Source: Fusobacteriota bacterium (GTDB lineage: Bacteria; Fusobacteriota; Fusobacteriia; JAPLKR01). From it: a DNA stretch of 29,588 nucleotides. Below the pieces are notes generated by a model. It saw only the letters and a list, made by a program, of their open reading frames with translations, did not search any database and was not told where the DNA came from. Shown here piece by piece: positions 15,219 to 26,174 of the stretch (positions within the stretch are counted from its first letter, which is position 1; each line of letters starts with the position of its first letter). The stretch covers positions 1 through 29,588 of the forward strand of contig JAPLKR010000070.1 of NCBI GenBank assembly GCA_026387965.1. Direction: 5' to 3'. A program made the translations under genes and the position numbers.

Positions 15219-15678
15219 TATCCATCCTAAAGTCAAGTTGTCTTAATGCTTCAAAAAGAACAATAGCCACCGAATTTGAAAGATTCAGCGAACGTCCCTT
15301 AGCAATCATCGGAATCGTAATACATGTGCTTAAATTTGCTTCACGAATCGAGGCTGGAATTCCCTTTGACTCTTTACCAAATACTATAAAATCAGCCTCT
15401 TTATACTTTACATCCGAATATTTTTGTGGGGTTTTGGTTGTCGCAAAGTAAAAATTGCTATTTGGATACGACTCTTGTAAATTCTCAAAATTTTCCCAAA
15501 TTTTCACATCTACTTCTCTCCAATAATCTAAGCCAGCTCTTTTAATACTTTTATCATCTAGTGAAAACCCCAAAGGCTTGATAAGATGCAACGTTGTATT
15601 CGTTAGAAGACAAGTGCGCCCAACATTACCTGTATTATAGGGTATTTCTGGCTCATGAAGAACAATATTTAGCCCCAT
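15211..15678 (-). CDS. trmL: tRNA (cytidine/uridine(34)-2'-O)-methyltransferase
   Basis: TrmL is a SPOUT-class enzyme that 2'-O-methylates the wobble nucleotide of leucine tRNAs in the cytosol. The 155 residues match the minimal single-domain SPOUT form. Motifs are HEPEIPYNTGNVGRTC at the N-terminus (motif 1), VFGKESKGIP (motif 2), and SLNLSNSVAIVLFEALRQ (motif 3), which builds the trefoil knot for SAM. The ATG at 15678 is preceded by TGGAGG. ubiB ends 12 bp upstream and the transglycosylase overlaps its end, so it sits inside an operon. Another tRNA-modifying gene, tgt, heads the same unit. The stop is TAG. Confidence 0.95.
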   Translation of the reverse strand: MGLNIVLHEPEIPYNTGNVGRTCLLTNTTLHLIKPLGFSLDDKSIKRAGLDYWREVDVKIWENFENLQESYPNSNFYFATTKTPQKYSDVKYKEADFIVFGKESKGIPASIREANLSTCITIPMIAKGRSLNLSNSVAIVLFEALRQLDFRMDNE

Positions 15679-15690
15679 AGATCCTCCAAA

Positions 15691-17397
15691 TTAATATTTA
15701 TCTTTTCTGAAAATATGAAATACTATTAAAATTCCAAAAAAACACGCAATAATATATCCCGAAAGCCCTAAGTAAGCTGTACTCGTTAGGTTTCCTGCAG
15801 CGTTCTTTTCAATCAACATCGAAGACCCTATAATTAAAGCAGCAATAACTAAGCTGATTGAGATTCTGTTCGCAACTCTATCAAGTGTTCTTCTAAATCT
15901 ATCTAGTCCATTAATTTTCATATCAAGACCGAGTTTACCTTGCTTTATGAGCTTAAGTATTTCACTTGCTTCTTTCGGAGCATTTTCAAAAAATTCTGCA
16001 TAATGAACAAGTGTTTTCTCAATATTTTTAATGAACTTTTCTGGACGATATCTTTTCAGTAAAAGTTTTTTTATATACGGTTTGGCTGCTTCAACCATAT
16101 CAAAATCAGGATATAGTTGACGACAAACTCCCTCGGCGATCATTAAACTTTTTGCAAGTGAGAAAAAGTTCGCAGGAACAATAATTCGATGTTCCGCAAG
16201 TAGAGACGTTATCTCTTCAATGACCTTTCCCATTTTAATGTTTTTTATGGACACATTATAATAATTTTCTACAATATCTAATATATCTGACTTCAATAGC
16301 TTTTCATTGACACTACTAGGAAACGGGGCTAATTGTTTAAAACCATGTACAATCTTTTGAGCATCTTTTAATACAATACCTTCAATAATTTCAGCCAAAT
16401 ACTCTTGATCCTCATCATTAATCGTGCCAACATTTCCATAATCAATCAAAATAAGATGATCCTCAGGTGTCAAAATAATATTTCCAGGATGCTGATCTGC
16501 ATGAAAAAAACCATCTGTAAGTATCATTTTAAGCATAATTTTAGATCCCAGTTTTGCCAGATTTTCACGTCTTTTACTGCTCAAAGAGTTTACTTCTAAA
16601 TCACTTAATTTGATACCATGAATCATCTCTTGAGTTAAAATTCCTGATGCGGTATACTCCCAATAGATTTTAGGTACACTAAAAAACGTCTCTTTTGCAA
16701 AATAATTTCTAGTAACATCATTGTTCTTACCCTCGCGGGTAAAATCAACCTCTTTTCGCATGGATTTAGAAAATTCAGTTACAAGGCCCACTAAATCATA
16801 CATTGCAAACCTTTCTACACGCGCTTTAAGTAGCCTCGCAAGGCTATACATAATTTCAATATCAAGCTCTATTAGTTCATCAATGTTTGGTTTTTTAACC
16901 TTTAATATAACCTCTTGGCCATTTTTCAAAACGGCGCGATGCGCTTGTGCTATAGAAGCTGACCCCACACATATTTCATCTATTGTTAAAAAAAGCTCTT
17001 CAACTGTTTTTTCTAGATTACTCTCAATAACTTTTTTTATCTCTTCGTAATCAACCGGAGCAACTTTATCTTGTAATTTCTTAAGCTCTTCAATATATTC
17101 TATTGGTAAAAGGTCTGAACGTGTACTGAGTATCTGTCCAAGCTTAATAAATGTTGGTCCTAACTCTTCTAATGCAAGTCTAAATCGCACTGGGCCCTTT
17201 TTTATTTTTATACTTTTTGGCTCACGCTCATTTTTTTTTTTTCTAAAAAATATTTTCTGCCCATTTTCAAGATAACTTTCAATATTTAACTTTTCTAAAA
17301 AATGGCCAAATCCATATTTTGCAAACACATGAAAAATATTTCGTGACCGTTTAAAATAGTTTATCTTATGTCGAAGGCCCTTGTATTTGATTGCCAT
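15691..17397 (-). CDS. ubiB: UbiB/ABC1-family atypical kinase or ATPase
   Basis: ABC1/UbiB proteins are membrane-associated kinase-like ATPases that support isoprenoid-lipid (quinone) metabolism in many bacteria; the exact role in Gram-positive-like genomes is unclear. The KxGQ motif appears in ELGPTFIKLGQILSTRSDLLP-type sequence near residue 80. It is followed by ASIAQAHRA (the ATP loop), FHADQHPGNI and IDYGNVG (DYG replacing DFG). Two hydrophobic helices at the C-terminus (about residues 510-560) anchor it. At 568 residues it is full length. The ATG at 17397 follows AGGTAGGGGG. It lies 24 bp after tgt and 12 bp before trmL. A run of 12 A (17231-17242) in codons near residue 50 is a slippage risk. 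No ubiquinone or menaquinone genes are nearby. Confidence 0.92.
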   Translation of the reverse strand: MAIKYKGLRHKINYFKRSRNIFHVFAKYGFGHFLEKLNIESYLENGQKIFFRKKKNEREPKSIKIKKGPVRFRLALEELGPTFIKLGQILSTRSDLLPIEYIEELKKLQDKVAPVDYEEIKKVIESNLEKTVEELFLTIDEICVGSASIAQAHRAVLKNGQEVILKVKKPNIDELIELDIEIMYSLARLLKARVERFAMYDLVGLVTEFSKSMRKEVDFTREGKNNDVTRNYFAKETFFSVPKIYWEYTASGILTQEMIHGIKLSDLEVNSLSSKRRENLAKLGSKIMLKMILTDGFFHADQHPGNIILTPEDHLILIDYGNVGTINDEDQEYLAEIIEGIVLKDAQKIVHGFKQLAPFPSSVNEKLLKSDILDIVENYYNVSIKNIKMGKVIEEITSLLAEHRIIVPANFFSLAKSLMIAEGVCRQLYPDFDMVEAAKPYIKKLLLKRYRPEKFIKNIEKTLVHYAEFFENAPKEASEILKLIKQGKLGLDMKINGLDRFRRTLDRVANRISISLVIAALIIGSSMLIEKNAAGNLTSTAYLGLSGYIIACFFGILIVFHIFRKDKY

Positions 17398-17421
17398 TTT
17401 TCCCCCTACCTATTGAAAATA

Positions 17422-18555
<1,134 letters not shown>

Positions 18556-18578
18556 TTATTAATATCTCTATACCATAC

Positions 18579-18587
18579 ATTATATCA
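18579..18587 (-). promoter_or_regulatory. Extended -10 promoter of the tgt operon
   Basis: TGATATAAT on the minus strand (TATAAT at 18579-18584) lies 35 bp upstream of the tgt start. The -35 is weak, as with several promoters in this window. Confidence 0.5.
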
Positions 18588-18617
18588 AAAAAATAGTTTT
18601 AATTCATCTATAAAAAT

Positions 18618-18649
18618 AAAAAAGAAGTGGTGGGGGCCACTTCTTTTTT
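18618..18649 (-). terminator. Terminator of the DUF4015 gene
   Basis: A 13-bp stem (AAAAAAGAAGTGG at 18618-18630, CCACTTCTTTTTT at 18637-18649) has a 6-nt loop and a T run on the minus strand. It lies about 120 bp beyond the stop of the gene it most likely serves. Confidence 0.85.
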
Positions 18650-18660
18650 AGGGAGAAAAT

Positions 18661-18690
18661 ATGAAAAATTATTCAGCATTATTTGCTTGA
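18661..18690 (+). other. Tiny ORF with a good ribosome-binding site
   Basis: GGGAG precedes ATG at 18661, which starts the nine-codon peptide MKNYSALFA before TGA (18688-18690). Past the TGA the same frame stays open for about 27 more codons to a second TGA. It lies antisense to the 3' region of the DUF4015 gene. It could be a remnant of a small exported-protein start or chance. Confidence 0.2.
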
Positions 18691-18767
18691 ATATATTCTA
18701 CACTATTTGTGTGTGAAATGTGTGAAATTATTGTAAATTTTAATATGACTTTAAAATATTTAATTAT

Positions 18768-20027
18768 CTATTGAAATGCCGCTTCTGTATAATGATTGTT
18801 TGCATTCCACATTATCCAACCTGTATCTCCAGAATCCTCTACTGCTTTAATTTGTTCTTTTACTTGTGCAACACCATATCTTTGATAATTGCCTACTCCT
18901 ATCCATGATGCAGAAAAATCTTGAAGATATGGTCTCATGGATGCACCATAGTTCGGAATTTTATTCATTCTGTTTTGCGCTTGAATTAAAGAGTTATACA
19001 CAACCCCATAGGGCTGTAAATCAGGTTTCTCATAGACTTTTTCATTAATCACTTGGCCAAGTGCATAGTGTGATGGATAAATCATTGGGGAAAGATAATT
19101 TACATTTTTCCCTACGCTATCTAAATTTTGTCCAATATTTTCACTGTCCCCAGGCGACACACAAATAATTCCAAATACATCGGCCGAAAGTACAGCGTTC
19201 GGCATTTGATTTCTAGCATAAGCTAAAAAATTATTAATTACCTGATCTCTTGGGCCAATAAGCCCTGGAAACACCATGTTTTTAGTTTTTCCATCATTAG
19301 GAAATCTAACGTAATCAAACTGAATTTCATCAAACCCATTAGCTAGAGCTTCTTTGGCAATAGCCACAATATAGGGCCATGAATCTTTATCGGCAGGGTT
19401 AAGCCATGTTATCATCTTCCCGTTACTTTTCGAATAAAATAGGCCGCCATTTTTATCTTGCACCGCTAAGCCGGGACGTTTTTTAGAAAGTTGTGGATCT
19501 TTAAAACAGACAATACGCCCTATGACATAAATTCCATTTGCATGAAGTGTAGAAATTACTTTCTTCACATTATAGGCATTTTCTGAATTTTTAAGTTCTT
19601 TAACCATCGGGATATTCGACTTATACGCAACAAAACCGTCATCTCCCTTAACATCTATAACGTATGCATTGATCTCGCTATGATGAGCAAGCCACACATA
19701 GTGATCAAGCTTTGATTGTCGACCAATGGTCCACCCTGTTAAATAAAGGGCTCTAATATTTTTTGAATTCGGTTTTGACATTGGCATTATAGTACTTTTA
19801 TTATCTGGTCCATAGCTTCCTAGATCATTACTCGTAGAAGTTTCTGAAGCTTCTTTATTCGCTATATTGGCATTTCCACTAATCGTCGAAGTTGACTCAC
19901 TGACAGTTACGCTACCTACTTCTTTAGATGATTTTTTTTGACTATCTTTTTTTCCACAACCCATAAATGCTATTAACGAAAGTGCTACAATTACTATGAT
20001 TGTAATCATAAATTTATTATTTGTCAT
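18768..20027 (-). CDS. Putative glycoside hydrolase (DUF4015), probable lipoprotein
   Basis: The N-terminus has a hydrophobic signal (residues 5-22) and Cys24 in LIAFMGC, which resembles a lipobox though Phe-Met at -3/-2 is not ideal. A Ser/Thr/Lys-rich linker (about 28-85) then leads to the DUF4015 TIM-barrel-like domain (about 91-400). Recognisable pieces are RALYLTGWTIG, VIDVKGDDG, the probable catalytic strand EIQFDYVRFPND (234-245), SADVFG, and a C-terminal GDTGWIMWNANNHY. The family is labelled a glycosidase by fold; its substrate is unknown, and a cell-wall or exopolysaccharide target is an inference from export. The ATG at 20027 follows GGGGGA. The gene forms its own unit with a promoter and terminator. 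The stop is TAG. It is common in Clostridia and related groups. Confidence 0.85.
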   Translation of the reverse strand: MTNNKFMITIIVIVALSLIAFMGCGKKDSQKKSSKEVGSVTVSESTSTISGNANIANKEASETSTSNDLGSYGPDNKSTIMPMSKPNSKNIRALYLTGWTIGRQSKLDHYVWLAHHSEINAYVIDVKGDDGFVAYKSNIPMVKELKNSENAYNVKKVISTLHANGIYVIGRIVCFKDPQLSKKRPGLAVQDKNGGLFYSKSNGKMITWLNPADKDSWPYIVAIAKEALANGFDEIQFDYVRFPNDGKTKNMVFPGLIGPRDQVINNFLAYARNQMPNAVLSADVFGIICVSPGDSENIGQNLDSVGKNVNYLSPMIYPSHYALGQVINEKVYEKPDLQPYGVVYNSLIQAQNRMNKIPNYGASMRPYLQDFSASWIGVGNYQRYGVAQVKEQIKAVEDSGDTGWIMWNANNHYTEAAFQ

Positions 20028-20076
20028 TTATCCCCCAATATTCAAGTATTCTTAAATTTTCATATTTTATAAGCTC

Positions 20077-20085
20077 ACTATAGCA
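20077..20085 (-). promoter_or_regulatory. Extended -10 promoter of the DUF4015 gene
   Basis: TGCTATAGT on the minus strand (TATAGT at 20077-20082) is about 50 bp upstream of the start, with no clear -35. Confidence 0.45.
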
Positions 20086-20183
20086 TAAAACTCTATTACT
20101 TTACTAGATATAATAACTATTTTTATTAATCCATATAATATGTTATGTTTTTTAGTGTGATTCATAGTCTTTTTCATTTCATT

Positions 20184-21614
20184 TTACTTATTTAAAAATT
20201 CTTCAACACGCTTAGCGACTTTTCTACCTTCACTAATGGCAGTTACCACCAAGGACTGACCAATTCTCGTATCTCCTGCGACAAATACATTCCTTAGATT
20301 AGTTCGATAATTTTCATCATACTTGACACATCCATCATCTCCGTGTGAGATTCCTTCAAATCCTTGTAGATTTCCCCCTAAAAACCCCAAAGCCAAGAAA
20401 ATCACATCTACGTCTACACTTCTTTCACTACCATTAATAATCTTAGACACCCTTTTACCTCGAATTTCTTCCCAAGCAACCAATGCAAGTTTCACCCCTA
20501 CGATTTTACTATCTTTAGTGATAAATTCAGTGCAAACACTGGTAAATTCTCGAATATTTTCCTTTGAAAAATACACAGTTGCTTCTTCATGAGATGTCGA
20601 AATATCAAACTCTTTGACACTATATGGCCAATTCGAATTAAATCCTGTTTGAGGATTTTCAATTTTACATTTTCTAATAATTTGTGTAATAGATCTAGCC
20701 CCTTCACGAATCGAAGTTCCTATACAATCTGCACCGGTATCTCCCCCACCAATAACCAATATGTTTTTATCTCGAACTATAATTTTCTCATTATTATGAT
20801 TGTGTTCGCGATTATTTCTATTGGTTTGAGTTAACCACTCCATCGCATGATATACCCCTTTTATACCTGATGAACTCACTGATAACTCTCTTGGAAGTTG
20901 CGCACCTAAACACAGTACCACCGCATCATATTCAACATGCAAAGCTTCAAAAGAAATATCTCTTCCAACTTTTGTGTTCAACGTAAATTTTACCCCTTCA
21001 GCCTCAAGGAGTTTTATACGTCTCGCCACAATACCCTTATTAATTTTATAATCTGGAATTCCCAAAACTAATAGTCCACCCGCTACTTCATCTTGTTCAA
21101 TTACATTTACACTATAGCCTTTTCGTACAAGTTCTTGAGCACATGCAAGACCACTTGGGCCCGAACCAACAATCGCTATCTTTTCATTTCTTTTTTTCTT
21201 AGCTAATTTAGGTACGATCCACCCCTCTTTAAAGCCCTTTTCAACGATAAAAAGCTCAATATTTTTTATGGTTACAGGCATATTTCGAATATTTAAGACG
21301 CATCCTTCTTCACACGGTGCGGGGCAAACTCTTCCTGTAAACTCTGGAAAATTGTTAGTACTCTCCAGTATATCAAGTGCTTCCTTATATTTTCCCAGGC
21401 AGACAAAATCATTAAACTCTGGGATAACATTTGAAACAGGACAGAAAAATTGACAAAACGGGATGCCACACTCCATACATCGTGTGGCTTGTTCTTGAGC
21501 GATTAGCTCATCCATAAGGGGATTAAATTCACAGTAAGTTTTCACTCTCTCTTCTGGTGAATCACACATGTTTTCTTCACGATTTTTTTCTAAAAAACCG
21601 CCTATTTTTCCCAT
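20184..21614 (-). CDS. gltD: Glutamate synthase small subunit (NADPH-dependent)
   Basis: GltD is the FAD and iron-sulfur subunit that takes electrons from NAD(P)H and passes them to GltB for glutamate formation from glutamine and 2-oxoglutarate. The N-terminal cysteine clusters are CMECGIPFCQFFC (Cys46, 49, 54, 58) and CPAPCEEGC (Cys97, 101, 105), which bind two 4Fe-4S centres. The FAD motif VGSGPSG is near residue 150 and the NAD(P)H motif VIGGGDTGADC near residue 285. The C-terminal FAD segment NVFVAGD is present. At 476 residues it is full length. Its ATG shares one base with the gltB stop (TAATG), and GGGGAGG lies inside gltB, so translation is coupled. The stop is TAA. If gltB is inactive, this subunit would lack its partner. 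Confidence 0.95.
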   Translation of the reverse strand: MGKIGGFLEKNREENMCDSPEERVKTYCEFNPLMDELIAQEQATRCMECGIPFCQFFCPVSNVIPEFNDFVCLGKYKEALDILESTNNFPEFTGRVCPAPCEEGCVLNIRNMPVTIKNIELFIVEKGFKEGWIVPKLAKKKRNEKIAIVGSGPSGLACAQELVRKGYSVNVIEQDEVAGGLLVLGIPDYKINKGIVARRIKLLEAEGVKFTLNTKVGRDISFEALHVEYDAVVLCLGAQLPRELSVSSSGIKGVYHAMEWLTQTNRNNREHNHNNEKIIVRDKNILVIGGGDTGADCIGTSIREGARSITQIIRKCKIENPQTGFNSNWPYSVKEFDISTSHEEATVYFSKENIREFTSVCTEFITKDSKIVGVKLALVAWEEIRGKRVSKIINGSERSVDVDVIFLALGFLGGNLQGFEGISHGDDGCVKYDENYRTNLRNVFVAGDTRIGQSLVVTAISEGRKVAKRVEEFLNK

Positions 21615-24600
21615 TATGTCCTCCCCTCTTCGATGAGTTTTTTATATTTAGGTGAAATAATTTTGATGATTTTCTTGATACACTCTTCGCTATTTTCTAA
21701 AAACTTGTGAGCTTTTTCACTTTGGGTATTTTCATAGTGTTGGGTCACCATCTTTATAATAGTCTCACGATCACTCTCAGAAATAACATCAATCATCACC
21801 ATGTCTGTATTGATTTTACTTGAAAAATCTCCCATTTCATCCCATACATAGGCAATCCCACCACTCATCCCGGCAGCAAAATTAATCCCTGTGCTCCCTA
21901 AAATCACTACACGACCACCTGTCATATATTCACAAGCATGGTCTCCAACACCTTCACATACGGATATAGCACCTGAATTTCTCACTGCAAAACGCTCGCC
22001 CACAACGCCATTGGCATATAGCTCTCCATAAATAGCACCAAATAAAAGAGTATTTCCAGCTATGATATTTTCTTCAGCTTTGTAAGATGCTTTTGGCGGC
22101 TTTTGCAAAATGATTTTACCCCCAAAAAGTCCTTTTCCCACATAATCATTGGCGATACCTTTTAAATGAAATGTTAACCCATGAATCAAAAATGCACCAA
22201 AACTTTGCCCTGCAACACCTGAAAAATTTACTTTTATGTGATCACTCTCTAACATTTTTCCACGTAACTGCTTGGCTAATTTTCCGCTGAGCATCGCTCC
22301 TACACTTCTATCACTATTTTTAACTAGAAAATTGAGTTCAATTTTATTTTGATCAAAATTCGGAACGATTTTTTGTATTAACTGTCTATCTAATATTTCT
22401 AAGATATTATGCTCTTGAGATACTTTTTGTATATTTTCCCCCGAGCAAGAATAAAATATTTTAGAAAAATCCAATTTTTCTAAAATACTATTTGCTTGAT
22501 GCTCTCTCTTTTTCAGCAAATCACTTCTTCCTACTAATTCATCAAATTTTCTGATTCCAAGATTTGCCATAATCTCTCTAACTTCCATTGCTACAAATCT
22601 AAAATAGTTTATTACATATTCGCTTCGACCAATAAAGCGTTTTCGAAGTTCTTCATGTTGTGTCGCAATGCCGACTGGACACATATTCGTATGACACGCT
22701 CTCATCAGTACGCATCCAAGCACCACTAGAGGGGCTGTTGAAAAACCAAACTCTTCGGCGCCAAGAAGTGCACCTATCACTACATCACGACCAGTTTTTA
22801 TCTGCCCATCTACCTGAAGCCTCACGCGTGTTCTTAAATGATTTGATTTCAGTGCTTGATGTGTTTCAGAAAGTCCAAGTTCCCATGGAAGCCCTGCATG
22901 ACGAATCGAAGAGAGCATTGCTGCCCCCGTTCCCCCATCGTAACCCGAGATTAAAATCATCTCAGCATGCGCCTTTGCAACACCTACTGCTACGGTTCCA
23001 ATCCCTGCTTCAGAAACAAGTTTCACTGAAATTCTAGCCTCTTCATTGACATTTTTCAAATCATATATCAGTTGAGCTAAATCCTCGATAGAGTAAATAT
23101 CATGATGTGGCGGTGGTGAAATAAGATCAATTCCTGGGGTCGTATGACGTGTCTTCCCAATCTCTTCACTCACTTTTTCACCCGGTAGATGCCCACCTTC
23201 TCCTGGTTTTGCCCCTTGCGCCATTTTAATTTGAAGTTCACTTGCGCTCACAAGATAATCGGTCGTCACACCAAAACGGCCCGACGCTATTTGTTTTATC
23301 GCACTTCTTCGATGATCAAAAAACCGTTCAAAATTCTCGCCGCCTTCTCCAGAGTTTGATTTTCCACCAATGGTGTTCATAGCAATCGCCAAGGCCTCAT
23401 GCGCCTCTTTCGAGATAGATCCATAAGACATTGCTCCAGTACAAAAACGTTTCATAATACTCTCTATACTTTCAACTTCATCTATGCTAATTGGCAAATT
23501 CTTCACAAATTCAAAACACCCACGTAGTGTAATGGGATTTTCAGCTTGTTCATTAATTTCTTTAGCAAATTTTAGATACGCAGTGAAATCTCCATTTCGG
23601 GTTGAATGTTGTAAATTTGCAACCGCTGAAGGTGAAAATAGACGTTTTTCACCATTTGCCCGGTATTTAAACTCTCCAAGCGACGGAATATCCCCTAAAT
23701 TATACTCTTCTTTTTCATTAGCAAACACTAGAAGCGCATGATACCTTGCTTCAATATCATTCATTTCTAGTCCACCAATTCGTGATATAACCCCTTTAAA
23801 ATGCGCATTAATCACACTTTTAGAAAGCCCAACACTCTCAAAAAGCTGCGATGAACGATAGCTTTGAATAGTGGATATTCCCATTTTTGAAATAATTTTT
23901 AAAAGACCTTTATTTAATCCTTCTAAAAAATTTTCTTGTAAACTTACACTATTCCCTTCTAAATACAGTTCATTTTGAGACATAAACTTTATCGCTTCTA
24001 ACGCGAAATAAGGGATAATAGCGAGTGCGCCAAAACCAATAAGGAGTGCGCACTGCATCACCTCTTTAATTTCACCGCTTTCAATAATGATATCTACTCC
24101 CGCTCTCTGCCCCGTTTCTATCAGCGTATGATGAAGGCTCGATACCATCACCTCCATAGGTATGCCTATTCTATTCGCATTTTTTTCAATACATGCTCTA
24201 TCACTTATAATTACAACTCTGCTCCCTGTGTTTATGGCAGTGATTGCTTCACTTTTCACCCTCCCTATTTTACGCTCTAACTCACCCTCTTTAGAACTAT
24301 CAAAAAGCGTAGAGATCCGTTTACATTTTAACTTTGGATAGGTATTTTCAATCAAACGCAACTCTTCTGGGGATATAACCGGTCCTGTAAGCTTTACTTT
24401 CACATGACTTTCTCCACCGTTACACCCTATCACTGTTCTATCCGACATAACGCAAGCCTCACGCAGTGGATCTATTGGTGGATTAGTTACTTGAGCAAAG
24501 AGCTGTTTAAAATACATATAGAGTGGGTGTGGATTTTTAGAAAATATAGATAGCGCTACATCATTTCCCATGGAGCCTAAAATCTCTTGCCCTGTTTTTG

Positions 24601-25978
24601 CAATCGCAGCAATTTGAACTTCTAAATCCTCACGGCTAATCGAGAAAAGTCTGCACAATTTATAAAAAAAGGTTGGCGTCATATGTGTCTTTGGAGTTAA
24701 TTTCATCTTACTTTTTTCAATTTTATCTTCTATAAAATTAACGGATTTATTTGCAAGAAAATCATCGACTTCAGCCGAGGTATAGAGCTTCCCCTCATCA
24801 AGTCTAATATAAAGCGCTTCACCAGGCTTTACACGTCCTTGTCTTATAATTTCTTCGTCCGAAATATCTATCGTACCACTCTCTGAAGCAAGGTACATTT
24901 CTCCTTCTCGAGTAATTAAAAAACGTGACGGTCTAAGACCATTTCTATCTAATTTAGCCACAATTTCAGAACCATAATTCAATATAAGCGCAGCAGGCCC
25001 ATCCCATGGCTCCATTTGCGTACTATGTGAATGATAAAAGTTTTTTATCAAACTTGATATAGCAGGATTAGCTTCCCATGCACTTGGCACTACAATCGAA
25101 ACGGCTTCAAGTAGCGGCTTTCCAGAATGAATAAGATATTCGATCATTGAATCAAGATTGGCTGAATCACTCTTATTAAAATCGATTCCTGAAAAACTTT
25201 CGTTTTCACCCTTTATTTCTATTTTTCTACCTAAAAAATTATAGATATTGCCCTTTATTGTATTAATCTCTCCATTGTGCGCTAACACTCTAAATGGATG
25301 CGCCAGCTTCCAAGAAGGATAGGTGTTTGTACTAAATCTTTGATGGACAATAGCAAAAGCTGTTTCACAGAGAGAACTTTTTAAGTCCTCATAAAAACTG
25401 CCAACTTGACTTGCAAGTAGTAGCCCTTTATATACAATATTTTGACATGAAAATGAACAAAAATAGTATCGCTTGCTACCTGGATCACGACTTTCAATTT
25501 TTGTTCTTAAGAAATAGAGATAACTTTCAAAATTTTCACAAGTGATGGATCTTCTAATAAAGAGTTGCCATATTGAAGGAATAGTTTTCATAGCTTCCAT
25601 TCAAACAAATTTTCTATTTAAGGGAACTTCTCGCCATCCTAACACTTCATCTGTAATATATGTTTCAATCTCACATTTTACACTCTCTACATCACCCATA
25701 ATAAAAATTTGTGCCACGCCATATTCGCCATTTTTAGGTAATTTTTCTATTTGAGTTAAAAAAAATGTGTGCGGGATTTGAAAACTTACACCTGCACCAT
25801 CACCTGTAGTCTCATCATAGCCCACTGCTCCTCTATGCTCTAATCTTTCAAGCATACTCAGCGCATTCTTTAAAATTTTATGACTTTTTGTCCCCTTAAT
25901 ATTTACAGCCATACCAATCCCACAGCTATCTTTTTCAAATTCCTTCTCAAGAAGGGATCTCTCATACAGTATATTCAT
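21614..25978 (-). pseudogene. gltB: Glutamate synthase large subunit, interrupted by an in-frame TGA
   Basis: GltB carries glutamine amidotransferase, FMN and 3Fe-4S domains. Here the frame starts at the ATG at 25978 (GGGAG upstream). It has the nucleophile Cys19 in KDSCGIGMAV and HRGAVGYDETTGDGAG, and runs 125 codons to TGA at 25601-25603. The same frame continues without a shift for 1328 codons to TAA. The continuation carries FAIVHQRFSTNT, the FMN-domain GEGGENFERFF and KPGEGGHLPG, and the 3Fe-4S motif CVLMRACHTNMCPVG. The TGA is in LGWREVPLNRKFV-stop-MEA. By the family pattern N-x-x-x-L-G it replaces a conserved glycine, and GGA to TGA is one base change. It falls inside the amidotransferase domain, not at a domain border. 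An ATG follows the TGA directly but has no ribosome-binding site. Apart from this codon everything looks intact, so the lesion is recent, is read through, or is a sequencing error. Confidence 0.85.
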
Positions 25979-26017
25979 TCAACTTCTCCCTATGAATGCT
26001 TCATTTCATCTTTCCAT

Positions 26018-26046
26018 AGTATAACGTAATTTTTAAAAGATGACAA
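26018..26046 (-). promoter_or_regulatory. Promoter of gltB-gltD
   Basis: On the minus strand, TTGTCA (26041-26046) lies exactly 17 bp from TATACT (26018-26023), about 40 bp upstream of the gltB start. Confidence 0.75.
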
Positions 26047-26109
26047 TTAAAATAATACAAATAATTAATTATATTTCTCTTATTTTTGAGTAGTTGTTGA
26101 GTATTATCC

Positions 26110-26138
26110 TTGATAATTATTGATAGAATAGGTATATA
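26110..26138 (+). promoter_or_regulatory. Promoter of the small exported protein gene
   Basis: TTGATA (26110-26115), a 17-bp spacer and TATATA (26133-26138) form a near-consensus promoter. Transcription would begin around 26145, leaving a 30-nt leader. Confidence 0.75.
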
Positions 26139-26160
26139 AACACTTATAGATACCCTATTC
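26126..26160. promoter_or_regulatory. Palindrome overlapping the -10, possible operator
   Basis: GAATAGGTAT (26126-26135) is mirrored by ATACCCTATTC (26150-26160), with one bulged base. One arm covers the start of the -10 and the other spans the region after the likely transcription start, so a bound dimeric repressor would block RNA polymerase. This is inferred from position only; the regulator is unknown. Confidence 0.45.
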
Positions 26161-26174
26161 AGGAGGACAAAATT

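Noticed and set aside
22660-23037. Plus-strand 125-codon ORF opposite gltB
   Set aside because: It lies entirely antisense to conserved gltB coding sequence and has no ribosome-binding site or recognisable motif.
25600-25600. Separate start of a second gltB gene at the ATG after the TGA
   Set aside because: No ribosome-binding site precedes it, and the break cuts the amidotransferase domain in the middle rather than at a domain border.
25601-25603. Selenocysteine at the gltB TGA
   Set aside because: No convincing hairpin of the bacterial SECIS type follows the TGA, the family expects glycine there, and no selenocysteine form of GltB is known to me.
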